64,000 bases of DNA from CAVPTL01 sp963729195. GTDB lineage: Bacteria > Actinomycetota > Thermoleophilia > Gaiellales > JAICJC01. The stretch spans positions 434,001 to 498,000 of the forward strand of contig CAVSNF010000025.1 in NCBI GenBank assembly GCA_963729195.1, given 5' to 3'. Below the pieces are notes generated by a model, which saw nothing but the letters and a program-made list of their open reading frames with translations, made no database searches and had not been told where the DNA came from. How positions within the stretch are numbered: position 1 is the stretch's first letter; each line of letters opens with the position of its first letter. The position numbers were made by a program, and so were the translations under genes. This document shows, piece by piece, positions 1-9,606 of the stretch.

Positions 1-557
1 TACGAATCAGGCCGTGCAGGGCGGAGGTGACGGTTGTCACGCCTGGTTTGGAGACGCCGCGCAAGCTCATGCAGAGATGCTCGGCCTCGAGCACGACCCC
101 GACGCCGCGCGGCTTCAGGTGCTCCTCCAGCCAGCTTGACGCCTGCCGGGTGAGCCGTTCCTGGACCTGCAGCCCGGCCGCGAACAGGTCGACGACGCGG
201 GCCAGCTTGGAGAGTCCGAGGATCCGCTCGCCGGGGAGGTAGGCGACGTGTGCGACGCCGTAAAACGGCAGCAGGTGGTGCTCGCAGAGGGAGTGGAAGG
301 GGATGTTGCGGGCGATCACGAGCTCGTCGTAGCCTTCGTCGTTCGGGAAGGTGGTGAGATCGAACGGCTCGGGGGTGAGCATCTCGGCGTACATGCGCGC
401 CACTCGCCTGGGGGTGTCCGCGGAGCGACTCGTCGGCGATGTCCGCGCCCAGGGCATGGAGCAGGTTTCGGGCTGCGTCCTCCGCCGCAGCGATGTCCAC
501 GGCCGGTCGAAGCCAGGTGACGGGGCTGATACACGGTGCCGGACGTGTGGCGTTCAC
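1..557 (-). CDS. folE: GTP cyclohydrolase I (3' end beyond window, one frame break)
   Basis: Converts GTP to 7,8-dihydroneopterin triphosphate, the first step of folate/pterin synthesis, in the cytoplasm. The minus-strand translation shows the family signature SLCEHHLLPFYGVAHVAY, with the zinc-binding Cys and His residues, followed by ILGLSKLARVVD and LQVQERLT. The GTG start at 555-557 has AGGAG four bases upstream (562-566). Family members are about 190-200 residues, so only roughly the last 15 residues lie off the left edge. One extra base near 418 breaks the frame between DESLRG and RVARMYAEML. The protein is otherwise fully conserved, so this is probably a sequence error. Confidence 0.93.
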   Translation of the reverse strand, partial: MNATRPAPCISPVTWLRPAVDIAAAEDAARNLLHALGADIADESLRGHPQASGAHVRRDAHPRAVRSHHLPERRRLRRARDRPQHPLPLPLRAPPAAVLRRRTRRLPPRRADPRTLQAGPRRRPVRGRAAGPGTAHPAGVKLAGGAPEAARRRGRARGRASLHELARRLQTRRDNRHLRPARPDS

Positions 558-577
558 GTCGCTCCTCTTTGTCGGGC

Positions 578-613
578 GGGTGCCTGCGGGCGTGGCCGCG
601 CCCGCAGACACCC
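578..613 (-). terminator. Hairpin downstream of the HtaA-like gene
   Basis: A strong GC-rich stem: CTGCGGGCG at 584-592 pairs with CGCCCGCAG at 599-607, and the outer GGGTG pairs with CACCC. It begins 13 bases after the stop of the upstream minus-strand gene and ends just before the folE ribosome-binding site. There is no clear U tract, so it is a candidate intrinsic terminator from structure and position only. Confidence 0.5.
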
Positions 614-625
614 GGAGTGGATGGG

Positions 626-1230
626 TTACCCGGCGACGTGCGCGTTGACGTACGCCGTGCCCAGCTTGATGCCGGGAGCGAAGAACGAGACGCCCAGGGC
701 GCTGTTCAGGGCGCCCGCCGCGGTCGAGTTGAGGTACGCGCCGACGTTGCCGACCCTGACGTACGGCAGCGGCTTGGAGACCGTTGCCTCGACAGGTCGA
801 GGCGCAGGATCGTGACTCGCACATTCGGTACGCCGTTGACGATCGCCGTCAGCCGCGGGTGCGCGTCGATCACGATCCGGAAGGCGGTCAGCGACAGGTG
901 CTTGCCGTTCGCCAGGTTGACGAACTTAGGCCGCCCGTGTTGTTGATGTAGCCGGCCAGCGTGGTCGCGTCGACCCGGCCGCTGGGGATCGGGAAGCCGT
1001 AGCCCACGGACGGGCCCTGCGGCGTCCACTTCACGTCGACGTGGGTGCCGTAGGTGGAAGCGGCACGATCTGTTGGCCAGCAGCACCTTGGTCGTGGCCG
1101 GATCGGTCCACAGCGTGGTGCGAACCCCGTCGAGCTGCACCGTCGGCGCGGCGGCGGCGCTGGCCGTGCCGGCCACCATGGTGGCGGCGAGCGCCAGGAA
1201 CGGCACCGGCCATCGGAACTTGCGAGTCAT
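626..1230 (-). CDS. Secreted HtaA-like domain protein (about three frame breaks)
   Basis: The start MTRKFRWPVPFLALAATM is a clear signal peptide ending near GTASA. The mature part can be rebuilt across frames as VQLDGVRTTLWTDPAT, then VKWTPQGPSVGYGFPIPSG, then TLAGYINNTGG, KFVNLANGKHLSLTAFRIVI, and finally LNSALGVSFFAPGIKLG. The order of these blocks (a GG-rich strand, a hydrophobic strand before a DLS motif, then an LN..FG..F..G ending) matches secreted HtaA-like proteins common in Thermoleophilia. The function of those proteins is unknown to me; HtaA itself binds haem. The ATG at 1228-1230 follows an AAGGGGG ribosome-binding site. Breaks lie near 1060, 930 and 800. It is divergent from the CarH-like gene. 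Confidence 0.6.
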
Positions 1231-1263
1231 GGAGACCCCCTTAGACGTACCTTGGACAAACAC

Positions 1264-1291
1264 TTGACCTGAGCGGGGGGGACTGTACAGT
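1264..1291 (+). promoter_or_regulatory. Promoter of carH-like operon with TGTACA palindrome over the -10
   Basis: TTGACC (1264-1269) and TACAGT (1286-1291) are separated by 16 bp, a good housekeeping-sigma promoter. The predicted transcript start is about 10 bases before the ATG at 1310, which leaves almost no leader and no Shine-Dalgarno site. The -10 box lies inside the perfect palindrome ACTGTACAGT (1282-1291). Operators of CarH/LitR-type regulators contain TACA half sites, so self-repression is plausible. The operator role is inference. Confidence 0.6.
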
Positions 1292-1309
1292 GTTACTTGT
1301 CGTGTCGAG

Positions 1310-2238
1310 ATGTCTGTAGAGGTAGATGTATACTCTGTAGCTGATGGCCACGCCCTTCCTGAACCGGCACCACGTGTTCGCATCGGCGAACTCAGCGATC
1401 GCGTGGGAGAGTCGCCCACACTGCTTCGAGCATGGGAACGCCGCTACGGGCTGCTCCGTCCGCTGCGAACCGACGGAGGCTTTCGGCTGTACGGGGCCGA
1501 GGACGAGCAGCGGGTGCGGGCGATGCAGGAGCTGCTGGCAGCCGGCGTGTCAGCCCGGCAGGCGGCCGAAGCGGTGCTCTCCACACCGGCCGGGGACGTG
1601 CCCCGGCTCCCGCCACCGATCCCAGGCCGGCAGAGGCCGGGATCGAGGACAAGCGCTCGCGGCTCACCCAGACGCTCGCGCGGTTCGATGATGTCGGCGC
1701 GAACGCCGTGCTCGATCGTCTGCTCGCCGACGTCGGTGTCACAACCGTGATCTCCGAGGTGATCGTGCCTTACCTCGTCGACCTCGGCGAACGATGGGCG
1801 GACGGAAGCGCGACCATCGCCGAGGAGCATTTCGCGACCAGCGTGATCCGCGGCCGACTCCTGGGACTCGCCCGCGGCTGGGACGGCGGCAATGGCCCTC
1901 GCGCCCTCCTGGCATGCCCAAGCGGCGAACAGCACGACCTCGGCCTGATCTGCTTTGGGATCGCCCTGCGCGGCCACGGCTGGCGCATCACCTATCTCGG
2001 CGCCGACACCCCGCAGTCGACCCTGGCCGGAGCCGCGGCCAAACTCGCACCAAAGATCATCGTGTTGGCGGCGACCAGGCAGTCGCGTCTGCGGGCTCTC
2101 GCCGGCGAGACCCAAACCGCAACCGTGCCGGTCGCCGTTGCCGGAAAAGGCGCGACGCGCACGGTCGCCGACGCCTCGGGCGTGCTCCTCGACGTCGATC
2201 CTCACCGCCGCTGCCGGGTCGCGGCGGACGTCCGATGA
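1310..2238 (+). CDS. CarH/LitR-like MerR regulator with B12-binding domain (one frame break)
   Basis: A light-sensing, adenosylcobalamin-dependent transcription factor by domain pattern. Residues ~20-95 are a MerR helix-turn-helix (RIGELSDRVG, LLRAWERRYGLLRP, GGFRLYGAEDEQRV). A methionine-synthase-like cap follows, with LGERWADGSATIAEEHFAT carrying the W...EH motif that contacts cobalamin in CarH. The Rossmann B12 domain contains SGEQHDLGLICFG, where E-x-H-x-x-G supplies the lower cobalt ligand, and ITYLGADTP. The frame changes near 1617, in the linker. Its stop overlaps the next start (ATGA), and it heads an operon ending in an MMPL exporter. By analogy it represses in the dark and releases DNA in light. 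Confidence 0.82.
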
Positions 2239-2728
2239 GCCTCGGGTCAGCCCACCGCGCTGGCATGCAGCCCGATGGGGCACGCTGGGCTGGATCGAAA
2301 CCGGCGTCAAGTCCGTCGCCTTCCTCTGCGCGTACGTCGCTTTGGCATCGTCGATTTCGACCGGATGGTCGACCCCGGCAGGGTCAGAAAGTCGCCGAGC
2401 TGGTGCTGATCGGCATCGCCACCGTCGGGCTCTTGGCGGCGATCGGAGACCGGCTGTTGGAGCGCGAGATCGTCGCGATGGTGTTCGTCTGTTTCGACAA
2501 CCTCGCCCACCTGGCGCTGCTTGCGAGCCTGGTCACCACGGCCGGCCCCGGCCGCCTGTTGACGGCGTTCGCGGTGCTCATGCTGTGCGGCGAGCTCGTC
2601 AAGATCCGGTTCCTGCGCTCCACCGGCTTCACTGTCCGAAACACGCCCGGCTTCGACCGTAATAGGACTCACCGCCGCCTACGTCCTCCTCTACGCACTC
2701 GCCGCGCTGGTGTGGGTGTGGCGATGAT
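2235..2728 (+). CDS. Small four-helix membrane protein (two frame breaks)
   Basis: No recognised family. The rebuilt product has hydrophobic segments VKSVAFLCAYVALASS, AELVLIGIATVGLLAAIG, ALLASLVTTAG with LLTAFAVLMLCGELV, and VIGLTAAYVLLYALAALVWV, so about four membrane helices. The ATG at 2235 overlaps the carH-like stop, and its own stop at 2726-2728 overlaps the next ATG, which indicates translational coupling. Frame breaks lie near 2385 and 2660. The exact start frame is uncertain because the first conserved segment reads in a different frame from the ATG. Its place in a CarH-headed operon suggests light-regulated membrane work; no function can be assigned. Confidence 0.5.
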
Positions 2729-3030
2729 CAGTCCCCAGCCGCACGAGGCGGGCGGGTGGTCGTCGTCGCACCGGCGGCGAAGCGACGGCGCGATCGCATC
2801 GACCCACCGCATGATCACCACGCGGTCCGTCGTCGAGCGCACGGTTCACGGCGCGGAGATGCTCGCAGCCGCATACTGGCGCGAGGTCGAGCGCCTGACC
2901 CGCGGCCTCGTGCAAACGCGCGGCCGCGGCAGCGGGTATGGAGCTTCACGTCGCACGCGGCTTCGATACCGCCGCCCAGGCGGCCATCACCGCCGCACAA
3001 CCCCGCGATCGCAGCGAGCGGCTGACGTGA
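2725..3030 (+). CDS. Small hypothetical protein between membrane gene and exporter
   Basis: An unrecognised protein of about 100 residues. The ATG at 2725 overlaps the previous stop, and the TGA at 3028-3030 overlaps the exporter's GTG start. Protein-like stretches are HRMITTRSVVERTVHGAEML, AAAYWREVERLTRGLV and, in another frame, MELHVARGFDTAAQAAI. Breaks are therefore likely near 2770 and 2930. It is helical and soluble in appearance. The tight overlaps on both sides are the main evidence that it is translated. Confidence 0.45.
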
Positions 3031-5103
3031 CCTCGTTGCTGTGTGCGATCTCGGTCGGCCGGCGACGCCGGTGGTTGGTATTCGGGGTGGCACTCGTCCT
3101 GATCGCCCTCGCCGCGCCGCTGGGCACGAGGTTTCAGAACGCCCAGCAGAATGATCCGTCCGCATTCCTTCCCGGTGGTGCGGAGTCGGTGCGCTCGCTC
3201 GACCAGCAGCGCCAGTTCCCCTCCGGCGCTGAAACACCCGCGGTGACGGTGTTTCACCGCGACGGTGGCCTGACGGCGGCGGACCACCGAGCAATCGCGG
3301 CATTCGCCCAAAGGCTTGACTCGGACCCCGTGGCGCACTCCCGCCAGACATCACCGCCACTGCCGTCCAAGGATGAAACCTCTGCGCTCGTGGTCACCCC
3401 ACTCGCGGTGTCGGGCGACGCCAACGCGTTGACCTCGGCGGTGGATGAGATCCGAGCCCGCGCGCACGCCGAGCGCGGTGACGGCCTCCAAGTCGAGGTG
3501 TCGGGTCCGGCCGGGTACTCGACCGACGCCATCAAGGTGTTCAACGGCATCAACACCACCCTGTTCGCCGCCGCGCTACTGCTGGTGCTGGTGCTGCTGG
3601 TGCTGATCTATCGCAGCCCGGTGTTCTGGATCATCCCGATCCTCTCGGTGGTGGCCGCCGAGCAGCTGCTGCGGGCGGCCGGCTACGCGTTGACGGCGAT
3701 CGGCGTGACCGTGAACGGGCAGACTGCGGGCATCGCGTTGATCCTGGTGTTCGGCGCGGGCACCGACTACGCCCTGCTCCTGGTCGCCCGCTACCGAGAG
3801 GAGCTGCGCCACACGGAGAGCAGCTACCAGGCCATGCGCCTGGCGCTCGCCGGCGCAGCGCCCGCGATCATCGCCTCCGCCGGAACCGTCATCGCAGCAC
3901 TGCTGGTCGTCACGCTCGCAGAGGTCAACTCCACGGCGGGGCTGGGACCCCTCTCGGCGGTCGGGGTGGGATTGGCCATGATCTCGTCGCTGACGCTGCT
4001 GCCGGCGCTGCTCTTGATCGGCGGGCGCCGCGCCTTCTGGCCGTTCGTGCCACACCCCGGTGACGCCGGGACAGACGCGACGCATGGCCGCTGGCGGCGG
4101 CTTGGAGATCGCATCGCCCGACGCCCCCGCGCGACCTGGATCGGCAGCCTCGCCATCCTGCTCGCTGCTCGCGGCCGGACTGGTGACGTTCTCCACCGAC
4201 CTGACCACCGCGGACTCGTTCCGCGGAGAACCTGAGGCCGTGCGCGGGCAGCGACTGATCTCCAGTCATTCCCCGCCGGATCCAACGCGCCGACCGTCGT
4301 CATCGTCCCCGACGCCGCGCGCGTCACGGCCGTCGCCAAAGCCGCGGCGGGCGTCCCCGGCGTCGCGGGAGTCTCGTCCGCACCGAGCAGGGACCACCGG
4401 GCACGAAGCTGTCGGTCACGCTCGCCGCTGATCCCTACTCGACCAGCGCCTTCGACGTGATCGAGCCACTCCGGGACGCGGTCAAGCACGCCGGAGGTCC
4501 TGATGTCACCGTCGGCGGGCCGACGGCCGAGGAACACGACCTCCGCGCCGCCTCCGCGCGCGACAACAAGCTGCTCGTCCCGCTGATCCTGGCCGTCGTG
4601 CTCGTGATCCTGATCGTCCTTCTCCGCGCCCTCGTCGCACCAGTACTCCTGGTTGCAACGGTCGTCGTCTCATACCTGGCCGCGCTGGGCGCAAGCTCCG
4701 TGATCTTCACCAAGCTCTTCGGGTTCGCCGGCACCGACCCGTCCTTCCCGCTACTCGCCTTCCTCTTCCTGGTCGCGCTCGGAGTCGACTACAACGTCTT
4801 CCTGATGGCCCGCGTCCGCGAAGAAACACCACGCCACGGAACCCGAGAAGGCATGCTTCGCGGCCTCGCCGTCACCGGCGGCGTCATCGCCTCAGCAGGC
4901 ATCGTGCTCGCCGGCGCATTCCTCGTACTCGGCGTGCTCCCACTCGTCGCCCTCACCGAGATCGGCTTCGTCGTCGCCCTCGGCGTACTGATCGACACCA
5001 CCCTCGTGCGAAGCGTGCTCGTCCCGGCACTCGTGCTCGACCTCGGCGCACGATCTGGTGGCCCTCACGCGCCCTCGTCAGGTCTCGACGCTCGAGCCCC
5101 TGA
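3027..5103 (+). CDS. MMPL/RND-family membrane transporter (several frame breaks)
   Basis: A proton-driven exporter of the MMPL type, about 690 residues. An N-terminal helix (WLVFGVALVLIALAAPLG) is followed by the extracytoplasmic segment QNDPSAFLPGGAESVRSL, then a five-helix block including GAGTDYALLLVARYREEL, the family's charged GTDY motif. The second repeat has VALGVDYNVFLMARVREE and ends LVPALVLDLGAR plus, in the next frame, the usual WWPSR tail. Frame breaks lie near 4167, 4262, 4390 and 5054, and the true stop is the TGA at 5101-5103. The GTG start overlaps the preceding stop (GTGA). The substrate is unknown; MMPL proteins commonly move lipids or hydrophobic compounds. Control by the CarH-like regulator is implied by the operon. 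Confidence 0.8.
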
Positions 5104-5161
5104 CAGTGCAGGCGGTTGGGACCCGCTCGACCTCCCGGACCAATCCTCGACGTGCGCCAAC

Positions 5162-5192
5162 GCTAAGCGGATTCGAACCGCTGACCTCCTGG
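5162..5192 (-). repeat. Partial tRNA-Ala 3' fragment, a third att-like copy
   Basis: Thirty-one bases identical to part of the tRNA-Ala gene at 13564-13636, starting GCTAAGCGGATTCGAACCGC on the plus strand. It lacks the discriminator end and is followed by unrelated sequence. It is shorter than the 43-bp copy at 5368 and is most simply a scar of an older integration or excision at the same tRNA. Confidence 0.75.
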
Positions 5193-5323
5193 ACTCCACT
5201 GTCAAGGTCGCTGCGCTCCCCCGACAACTCCGTCACTGGGCCTCCTGCGCAGCCAACCCCTTGATCCAGGCTCGCGCCTGGATCACACCCCAGGTGGGAG
5301 AGTGGCCAAACCATTAAACCCAA

Positions 5324-5367
5324 TCGTCTCGGGGATGCGGCCTTACCGGCCGCACCCCCGAGGACGA
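5324..5367. repeat. Large hairpin abutting attL
   Basis: TCGTC-CGGGG-TGCGGCC pairs with GGCCGCA-CCCCG-GACGA across a TTACC loop, with single mismatched bases. It ends at the base before the 43-bp attachment repeat. It could be the terminator of the leftward or rightward transcript, or a recombinase arm-site structure. Confidence 0.5.
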
Positions 5368-5410
5368 TGGAGCTAAGCGGATTCGAACCGCTGACCTCCT
5401 GGGTGCGATC
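5368..5410. repeat. attL: 43-bp direct repeat of tRNA-Ala 3' end
   Basis: Identical to 13564-13606. Begins TGGAGCTAAGCGGATTCGAA and ends GGGTGCGATC. Divergence from the tRNA begins right after the anticodon loop, so the core covers the T arm, variable loop and 3' anticodon stem. Confidence 0.9.
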
Positions 5411-5705
5411 GAGTCTCGGGCGTTTCGCTGGCGTTCTTGTCAGATCACGTATCGTCCCTATGCAGCTGTGTAAGCCAAAAGAGAGGCACCGCGTTCACCG
5501 GCAATAGCGGGTGCTCGCGCTCTTTCCGTGTCACCAACGTGTCACGACTCGCCTCGGCCCCGAAGCAGCCGCGCGGGAGCAGAGCCCCCTAGGCGACTGC
5601 GGACACTCGACAGCAGAAATGGCAAGTATCTGTTGCGACCAGCGGTCACAGGTGAGATGGTGGCCCCTTAGCTGTACCCAAGCGGCGCTGAACCGGAGGC
5701 CACTC

Positions 5706-6246
5706 GTGCGAGGACGGGATCACCCGGTGCTACTGGTGTCGAGGGTCGCGCTGTTCACCGCCGTGGGTGTCGCCTGGATGTTCTGGTGGGTGTGGACGGA
5801 TACCGCCGCGCGGGACTCTCCCCATGCGCTGGTGTTCGGCGGGATGCTCCTGCTGCTTGCGATCGCGATCCCGCAGGTTGCCCGCCTCGCGGGGGAAAAG
5901 CGGCGTTTCGCGTCTCGCTCATCGCGGCGGGAGGTGCCGCCCTATCGAGCGTTGCAAACCTCTTCGAGACGACGAGTAGAGGATCGACGGGTTTGTCTAC
6001 GGCTTCGTCCTCGGTCTCCTGGTGCTGGAGGTCGGCCTGCTCACATTGGCCGGCGTCGTACTGTCCACCGGTAGCGGCCCCGACCGGTTCGTCGCGGTCG
6101 TCCCCATTGGGAACGGTCGCGGCGGCCCTGTTCGTCTCGGCGCAGGTTGACCGATCGCGCTGGCGACGTGGCTCACGGCAGCCGGGCTCACGGTCGCGCT
6201 GCCGAGGCTGAGGGCGGCGGTCGCCGCGCTCCCGCCGGACGCCTGA
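5706..6246 (+). CDS. Multi-span membrane protein of the island (frame breaks)
   Basis: Starts at a GTG with GGAGG about eight bases upstream. Across frames it gives about six hydrophobic helices: LVSRVALFTAVGVAWMFWWV, ALVFGGMLLLLAIAIPQVA, FRVSLIAAGGAALSSVANLF, FVYGFVLGLLVLEVGLLTLA, RFVAVVPIG with a following alanine-rich helix, and PIALATWLTAAGLTVALP. The stop is the TGA at 6244-6246. Breaks lie near 5895, 5985 and 6115-6150. No family recognised; it may be an integral membrane partner of the island's exported proteins. Confidence 0.55.
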
Positions 6247-7010
6247 GCGGCGCCGCTCACTCCGCCCCCTCGGCGAAACTCGCGTGTCACCACGTTGGTA
6301 CAGGTCGCCGTGAAAGCGGAAATGTGCACGCGCGGTCTCAGCGAACTCCCCGGGGGTCGCTGCGACGCGCAGGTTGAAGGTGATCCTCACGCTGGCGATC
6401 GTACAACCGGCCTCGGCTCGACGTTGGCGACGACCGATCCAGCTGTCGCGGGCGGAACCAGGGGATCTACTCGACCGGCTCTGGCGAGGACGATGCTAGG
6501 TCGCTCTCCGGCTCAGAACCGAGGGTGGCCATAACGCGCTCGTGGGTAGGCGACGACGCGACCGCGCTTGACCTGAGCCCAACGGCAAGCCGGCAAACCG
6601 ACCACCCGTCGCCGTTGATCACGGTCAAGGACTGGCCGCGCGTGTACGTCGTGGGCTCGCCACCCGGCGTGGCGACGGTAGACGCAGCCCGGATTGCCCG
6701 CGAGCGGCAGCCTAGTCCCCGGTGCCGACCGGCTCAGGCGCGGAGCTTGCAGCGCTTCGGCGCGCTCCTTCACGCCAAGCAGCATGCGGGGGCGCTCGAC
6801 AACGGGCTCTTCGTCTACATGGCAACAGTCCTGCATTCATGTGCGACTCGTTCGCCAGCAATCGCGGCGACACAACTCTGACCGTGTCGGATTGAGGCCA
6901 ACCTCCAACCTTCGACGGCCGCGATGTGAAGGAGTGGCTCGCGTCCTGAGTGGTGTGTCGTCCGCGCAGAGTTCTACGCTTTTTCTGTAGCGGATGATGA
7001 CAATCCGACC
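6247..7010. other. Island region with no supported gene
   Basis: About 760 bp. Two overlapping open frames on opposite strands (6525-6881 plus, 6513-6836 minus) have no recognisable motif, ribosome-binding site or neighbour coupling. A minus-strand frame starting near 6390 begins MRITFNLRVAATPGEF and looks protein-like for 40 residues, then degrades; it may be a gene remnant. Confidence 0.4.
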
Positions 7011-7700
7011 ATGCACTCCTTTAGTCGCTGTCGCGCTCGGTTGTCCTGTTGTCGGCGTGTAGCGGGAAACTCGGGCGATGCCCCAAGCTACTCGACCGAG
7101 CCGATCGGCAGTGCGAAGTCTGGCGGCTCCTACCATTCGGCGGTCGGTCATTATCGTTTGCGGTTCCCGGCGGGTTGGGTGACCATCGACGCGCGCGGGG
7201 TGAGTGACAAGGCGATCGAGGCGATGATTCAGCGTAATCCCGGCGTGGCCGACGACCTCCGCCGGTGGAGACGCTCGGTGACTCGGCCGGGCGCACTGTT
7301 CGCCGGAGACTTCTCGCCCTTCGGCCAACGCGTGCGGCGCGCGGACGCTTTTGTCCCGAACGTCAGCGTGTTGTTCCTTCGGGTACCGAAGTCGATACCT
7401 GATCGCCTAGTCCTCAGGATGCTGGTCAACCAGGTTGTGAACGACTCGGCGCCCGGATCCCCGGCGGGCTCGGGGCGTGTCAGTCGCGAAACGCTCGCCG
7501 GGCGACCGGCCAGGCGACTCGCCTTCATCGCGAGCTTGAACGGGGCCGCCGGCCAGATCAAAATCGCGTCCCTCGACGACATGGTGGTAGGTGACCACTC
7601 CGCGTATGAGATTTCATGCTCGGCGCCGGCGACGTACTGGTTTCGGTACCGATCGGTGTGCAACTCGATCGCGCAGTCGTTTACCCTCGACGATGGCTGA
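7011..7700 (+). CDS. Island lipoprotein, hypothetical (frame break in the signal region)
   Basis: The main frame reads through SAKSGGSYHSAVGHYRLRFP, GWVTIDARG and a 190-residue extracytoplasmic-looking domain ending FTLDDG. In the shifted frame near the start, the bases encode SVVLLSACSG, a textbook lipobox with Cys after LLSA. This joins the main frame at GNSGDAPSYS if one base in the GGGAAACT run (near 7068) is removed. It is therefore most likely a lipoprotein anchored outside the membrane. HYRLRFPAGW resembles the first strand of LpqN/PsbP-like folds, but I would not assign a family. Confidence 0.55.
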   Translation: MHSFSRCRARLSCCRRVAGNSGDAPSYSTEPIGSAKSGGSYHSAVGHYRLRFPAGWVTIDARGVSDKAIEAMIQRNPGVADDLRRWRRSVTRPGALFAGDFSPFGQRVRRADAFVPNVSVLFLRVPKSIPDRLVLRMLVNQVVNDSAPGSPAGSGRVSRETLAGRPARRLAFIASLNGAAGQIKIASLDDMVVGDHSAYEISCSAPATYWFRYRSVCNSIAQSFTLDDG

Positions 7701-7874
7701 CCACCGACCCACCCGCCCAAGCCCCCACGCGTATCTCACCAGGCCACGGAGCCGCGCCCTAGGCAATACCTGCGTTCACTCCAGCCATCTTGGTGGAGCA
7801 GACAGCGTCACGAAACGGCGGCGTCGGATGATCAAGGTGAGATACCCAGCCCAGGCTGAAAGGTGGTCACGGTC

Positions 7875-8795
7875 GTGTCCAAGCGAATAGTGTTCCGAGT
7901 AGTTGGTGTGGGTGTCGCTCTGATGGCGGTGCTCGTCGCGGGCGGTGACGTGTGGGCGAATCTCGCTCAGACTCCGGTGCGAGCCACGAACCGATTCGAG
8001 GAGGATCCGGCGGTGGCGGGGAGCTACCTCGCGTGGGATCAGAACTCGACGCCCCGACCGAACCACTTCAACGTGTTCGTGCGACACGGCACCACGATCA
8101 CCCAGATCAACCCAGCCAAGACATACGGCTTCAACCCCAGCATCGACGGCACCACGTCGTCTATCAGCAACGGTCGCTGACGGGACAGAGCGACATCCGC
8201 ATGTACGACGTGGTCACGCACGTGCACAGCCACCCCCGGCGGGAGTCAATACCCCGGCAATCGAGTGGTCTCCCAGGATCTCGGGAAACTGGCTGTTGTT
8301 CGGCCGCGTGAGTGGCCCGAACCAAAGGCATAGCCAAGTCATCCTCCGAAACCTGACCAACAAGACGTCGTTTGTGCTCGCCGACGTCAACTCCACCAAG
8401 ATCCAGCGCGTACCCCGGAGGCATCAGTGGAAACTGGGCTGTTTGGGGAGTGGTTGGGCCCAACTCCGCGAGCATCTTCCGGCGCGACATCGCCGGCAAG
8501 ACGACCACCAAACTCGTAAACACGCTCCCGCCGGCGCGCTATGAGTACAACCCGACGGTGCTCGCGGACGGCACCGCCTACTACGCCCACTCCGGCAACG
8601 GTTGCGGCGACACCGTCAAGCTCGTAAAGCAGGCTCCTGGTCAGCCCGAGACCGTGGTCAACACGTTTCAGCCGCGGTATCGACTACGTCGGTGCCACCG
8701 CGGTGCCAGACCCGATCAGCGGAACTGACATCTACTTCACTAAGTACTACTGCAACCGCCAAACCGCAGACATCTACAAGATGATCGACCCGTGA
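7875..8795 (+). CDS. Exported beta-propeller-like protein (frame breaks)
   Basis: Starts at a GTG preceded by GAAAGG; an alternative GTG lies at 7863. An N-terminal signal/anchor helix (VFRVVGVGVALMAVLVAGG) is followed by repeated modules: VAGSYLAWDQNS with NVFVRHGTTITQI, ISGNWLLFGRVSGPN with VILRNLTNKTSFVL, ISGNWAVWGVVGPNSASIF with DIAGKTTTKL, and YNPTVLADGTAYYAH. The repeat of a small-residue turn, W, hydrophobic strand and polar turn is typical of TolB-like propeller blades. The product ends DIYFTKYYCNRQTADIYKM. Breaks lie near 8180, 8410 and 8680. The function is unknown; the blades suggest binding. Confidence 0.6.
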
Positions 8796-8850
8796 ACCGA
8801 CCGCCGCCTTCGTACCGCGATGGGCGATCGCAGTCCAAGCGACCGTTGAC

Positions 8851-9569
8851 ATGACGCTGCGACCTGCCACCCCCGTGCCGCAGACACAGACTGGTCTCCG
8901 GCCGCCACTACTCGTTGTGGTCGGCGTTGCACTGACCACAATGCTCGCTGGCTGCGGTACTAGCAGCACGACTCAAAGCGACCGCACGAACTCCACCCAT
9001 CCCGATAGCACGAGCGCCCCCAGCGTACCCGAAACGCTTCAGCCAACACCCAAGAGTTCGGCGCAGAGCGCATGCCAGACCCTCACCGAAATGGACTCTG
9101 AGATCACCAGCGGCCAACACGACCTAGCCACCGCCGTGCAGCAAGCCTCGACCCTGAACGAAGCCGAAGGCGCATTGCTTGCCTCCTTCACGACCTCCGA
9201 CCAGATATTCGCCAACACCATCCTTGAAGTCCAAGCAATCGGCACCCCCACCTCGCCCGGCGGATCGGCGCTGACCGACAACCTCCTAACCTCGCTCAGA
9301 AACACCCGCCAGGTCAACCACCGGGCCGCAACAAGTTCGAGGGCATGCCGCGGAGTTCGGGCCAAGAACTGCAATCCTCGTTGATCGAAGTACAAAGGTA
9401 CATGGGACGGCAAGAGACCAACCTCGACCTCCACCAGCCAATCGCGGAGCGAGCCGCCCAAACAGGCGACAAACGCCTTACTCACGCCGTCAAAACCACC
9501 GCCACCTGTCAGGCTCGCGATCGTCGCGAGCGTGCGATACGCCAGCAGCTTGACCTCATGTACCAGTGA
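8851..9569 (+). CDS. Island lipoprotein, hypothetical (one frame break)
   Basis: A lipoprotein signal: LLVVVGVALTTMLAGCG with the lipobox LAGC at about residues 33-36. A Ser/Thr/Pro-rich linker follows, then a helical domain (CQTLTEMDSEITSGQHDLA, TLNEAEGALLASFTTSDQIF). The frame changes near 9320 and continues as FEGMPRSSGQELQSSLIEV and RLTHAVKTTATCQ to the TGA at 9567-9569. It is predicted to sit on the outer face of the membrane. No family recognised. It is one of several exported proteins in tandem on the island. Confidence 0.6.
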
Positions 9570-9606
9570 CCAAGCGACCAGACGATGACCCACTGGGTCA
9601 CCCAGC

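Larger units (their letters stand above)
5104..5367. other. Intergenic region left of the island: tRNA fragment and two hairpins
   Basis: No gene is supported here. The region contains a 31-bp tRNA-Ala fragment (5162-5192), a hairpin GATCCAGG/CCTGGATC (5263-5284) and a larger hairpin that abuts the left attachment site (5324-5367). Confidence 0.6.

Noticed and set aside
5290..5320. A stretch resembling the 5' end of a serine/leucine tRNA (GGGAGAGTGGCC)
   Set aside because: No acceptor, anticodon or T arm can be completed; only the tRNA-Ala fragments nearby are real matches.
6513..6881. Overlapping open frames on both strands in the island
   Set aside because: Neither has a start signal, a recognisable motif or coupling to neighbours; coding status cannot be supported.
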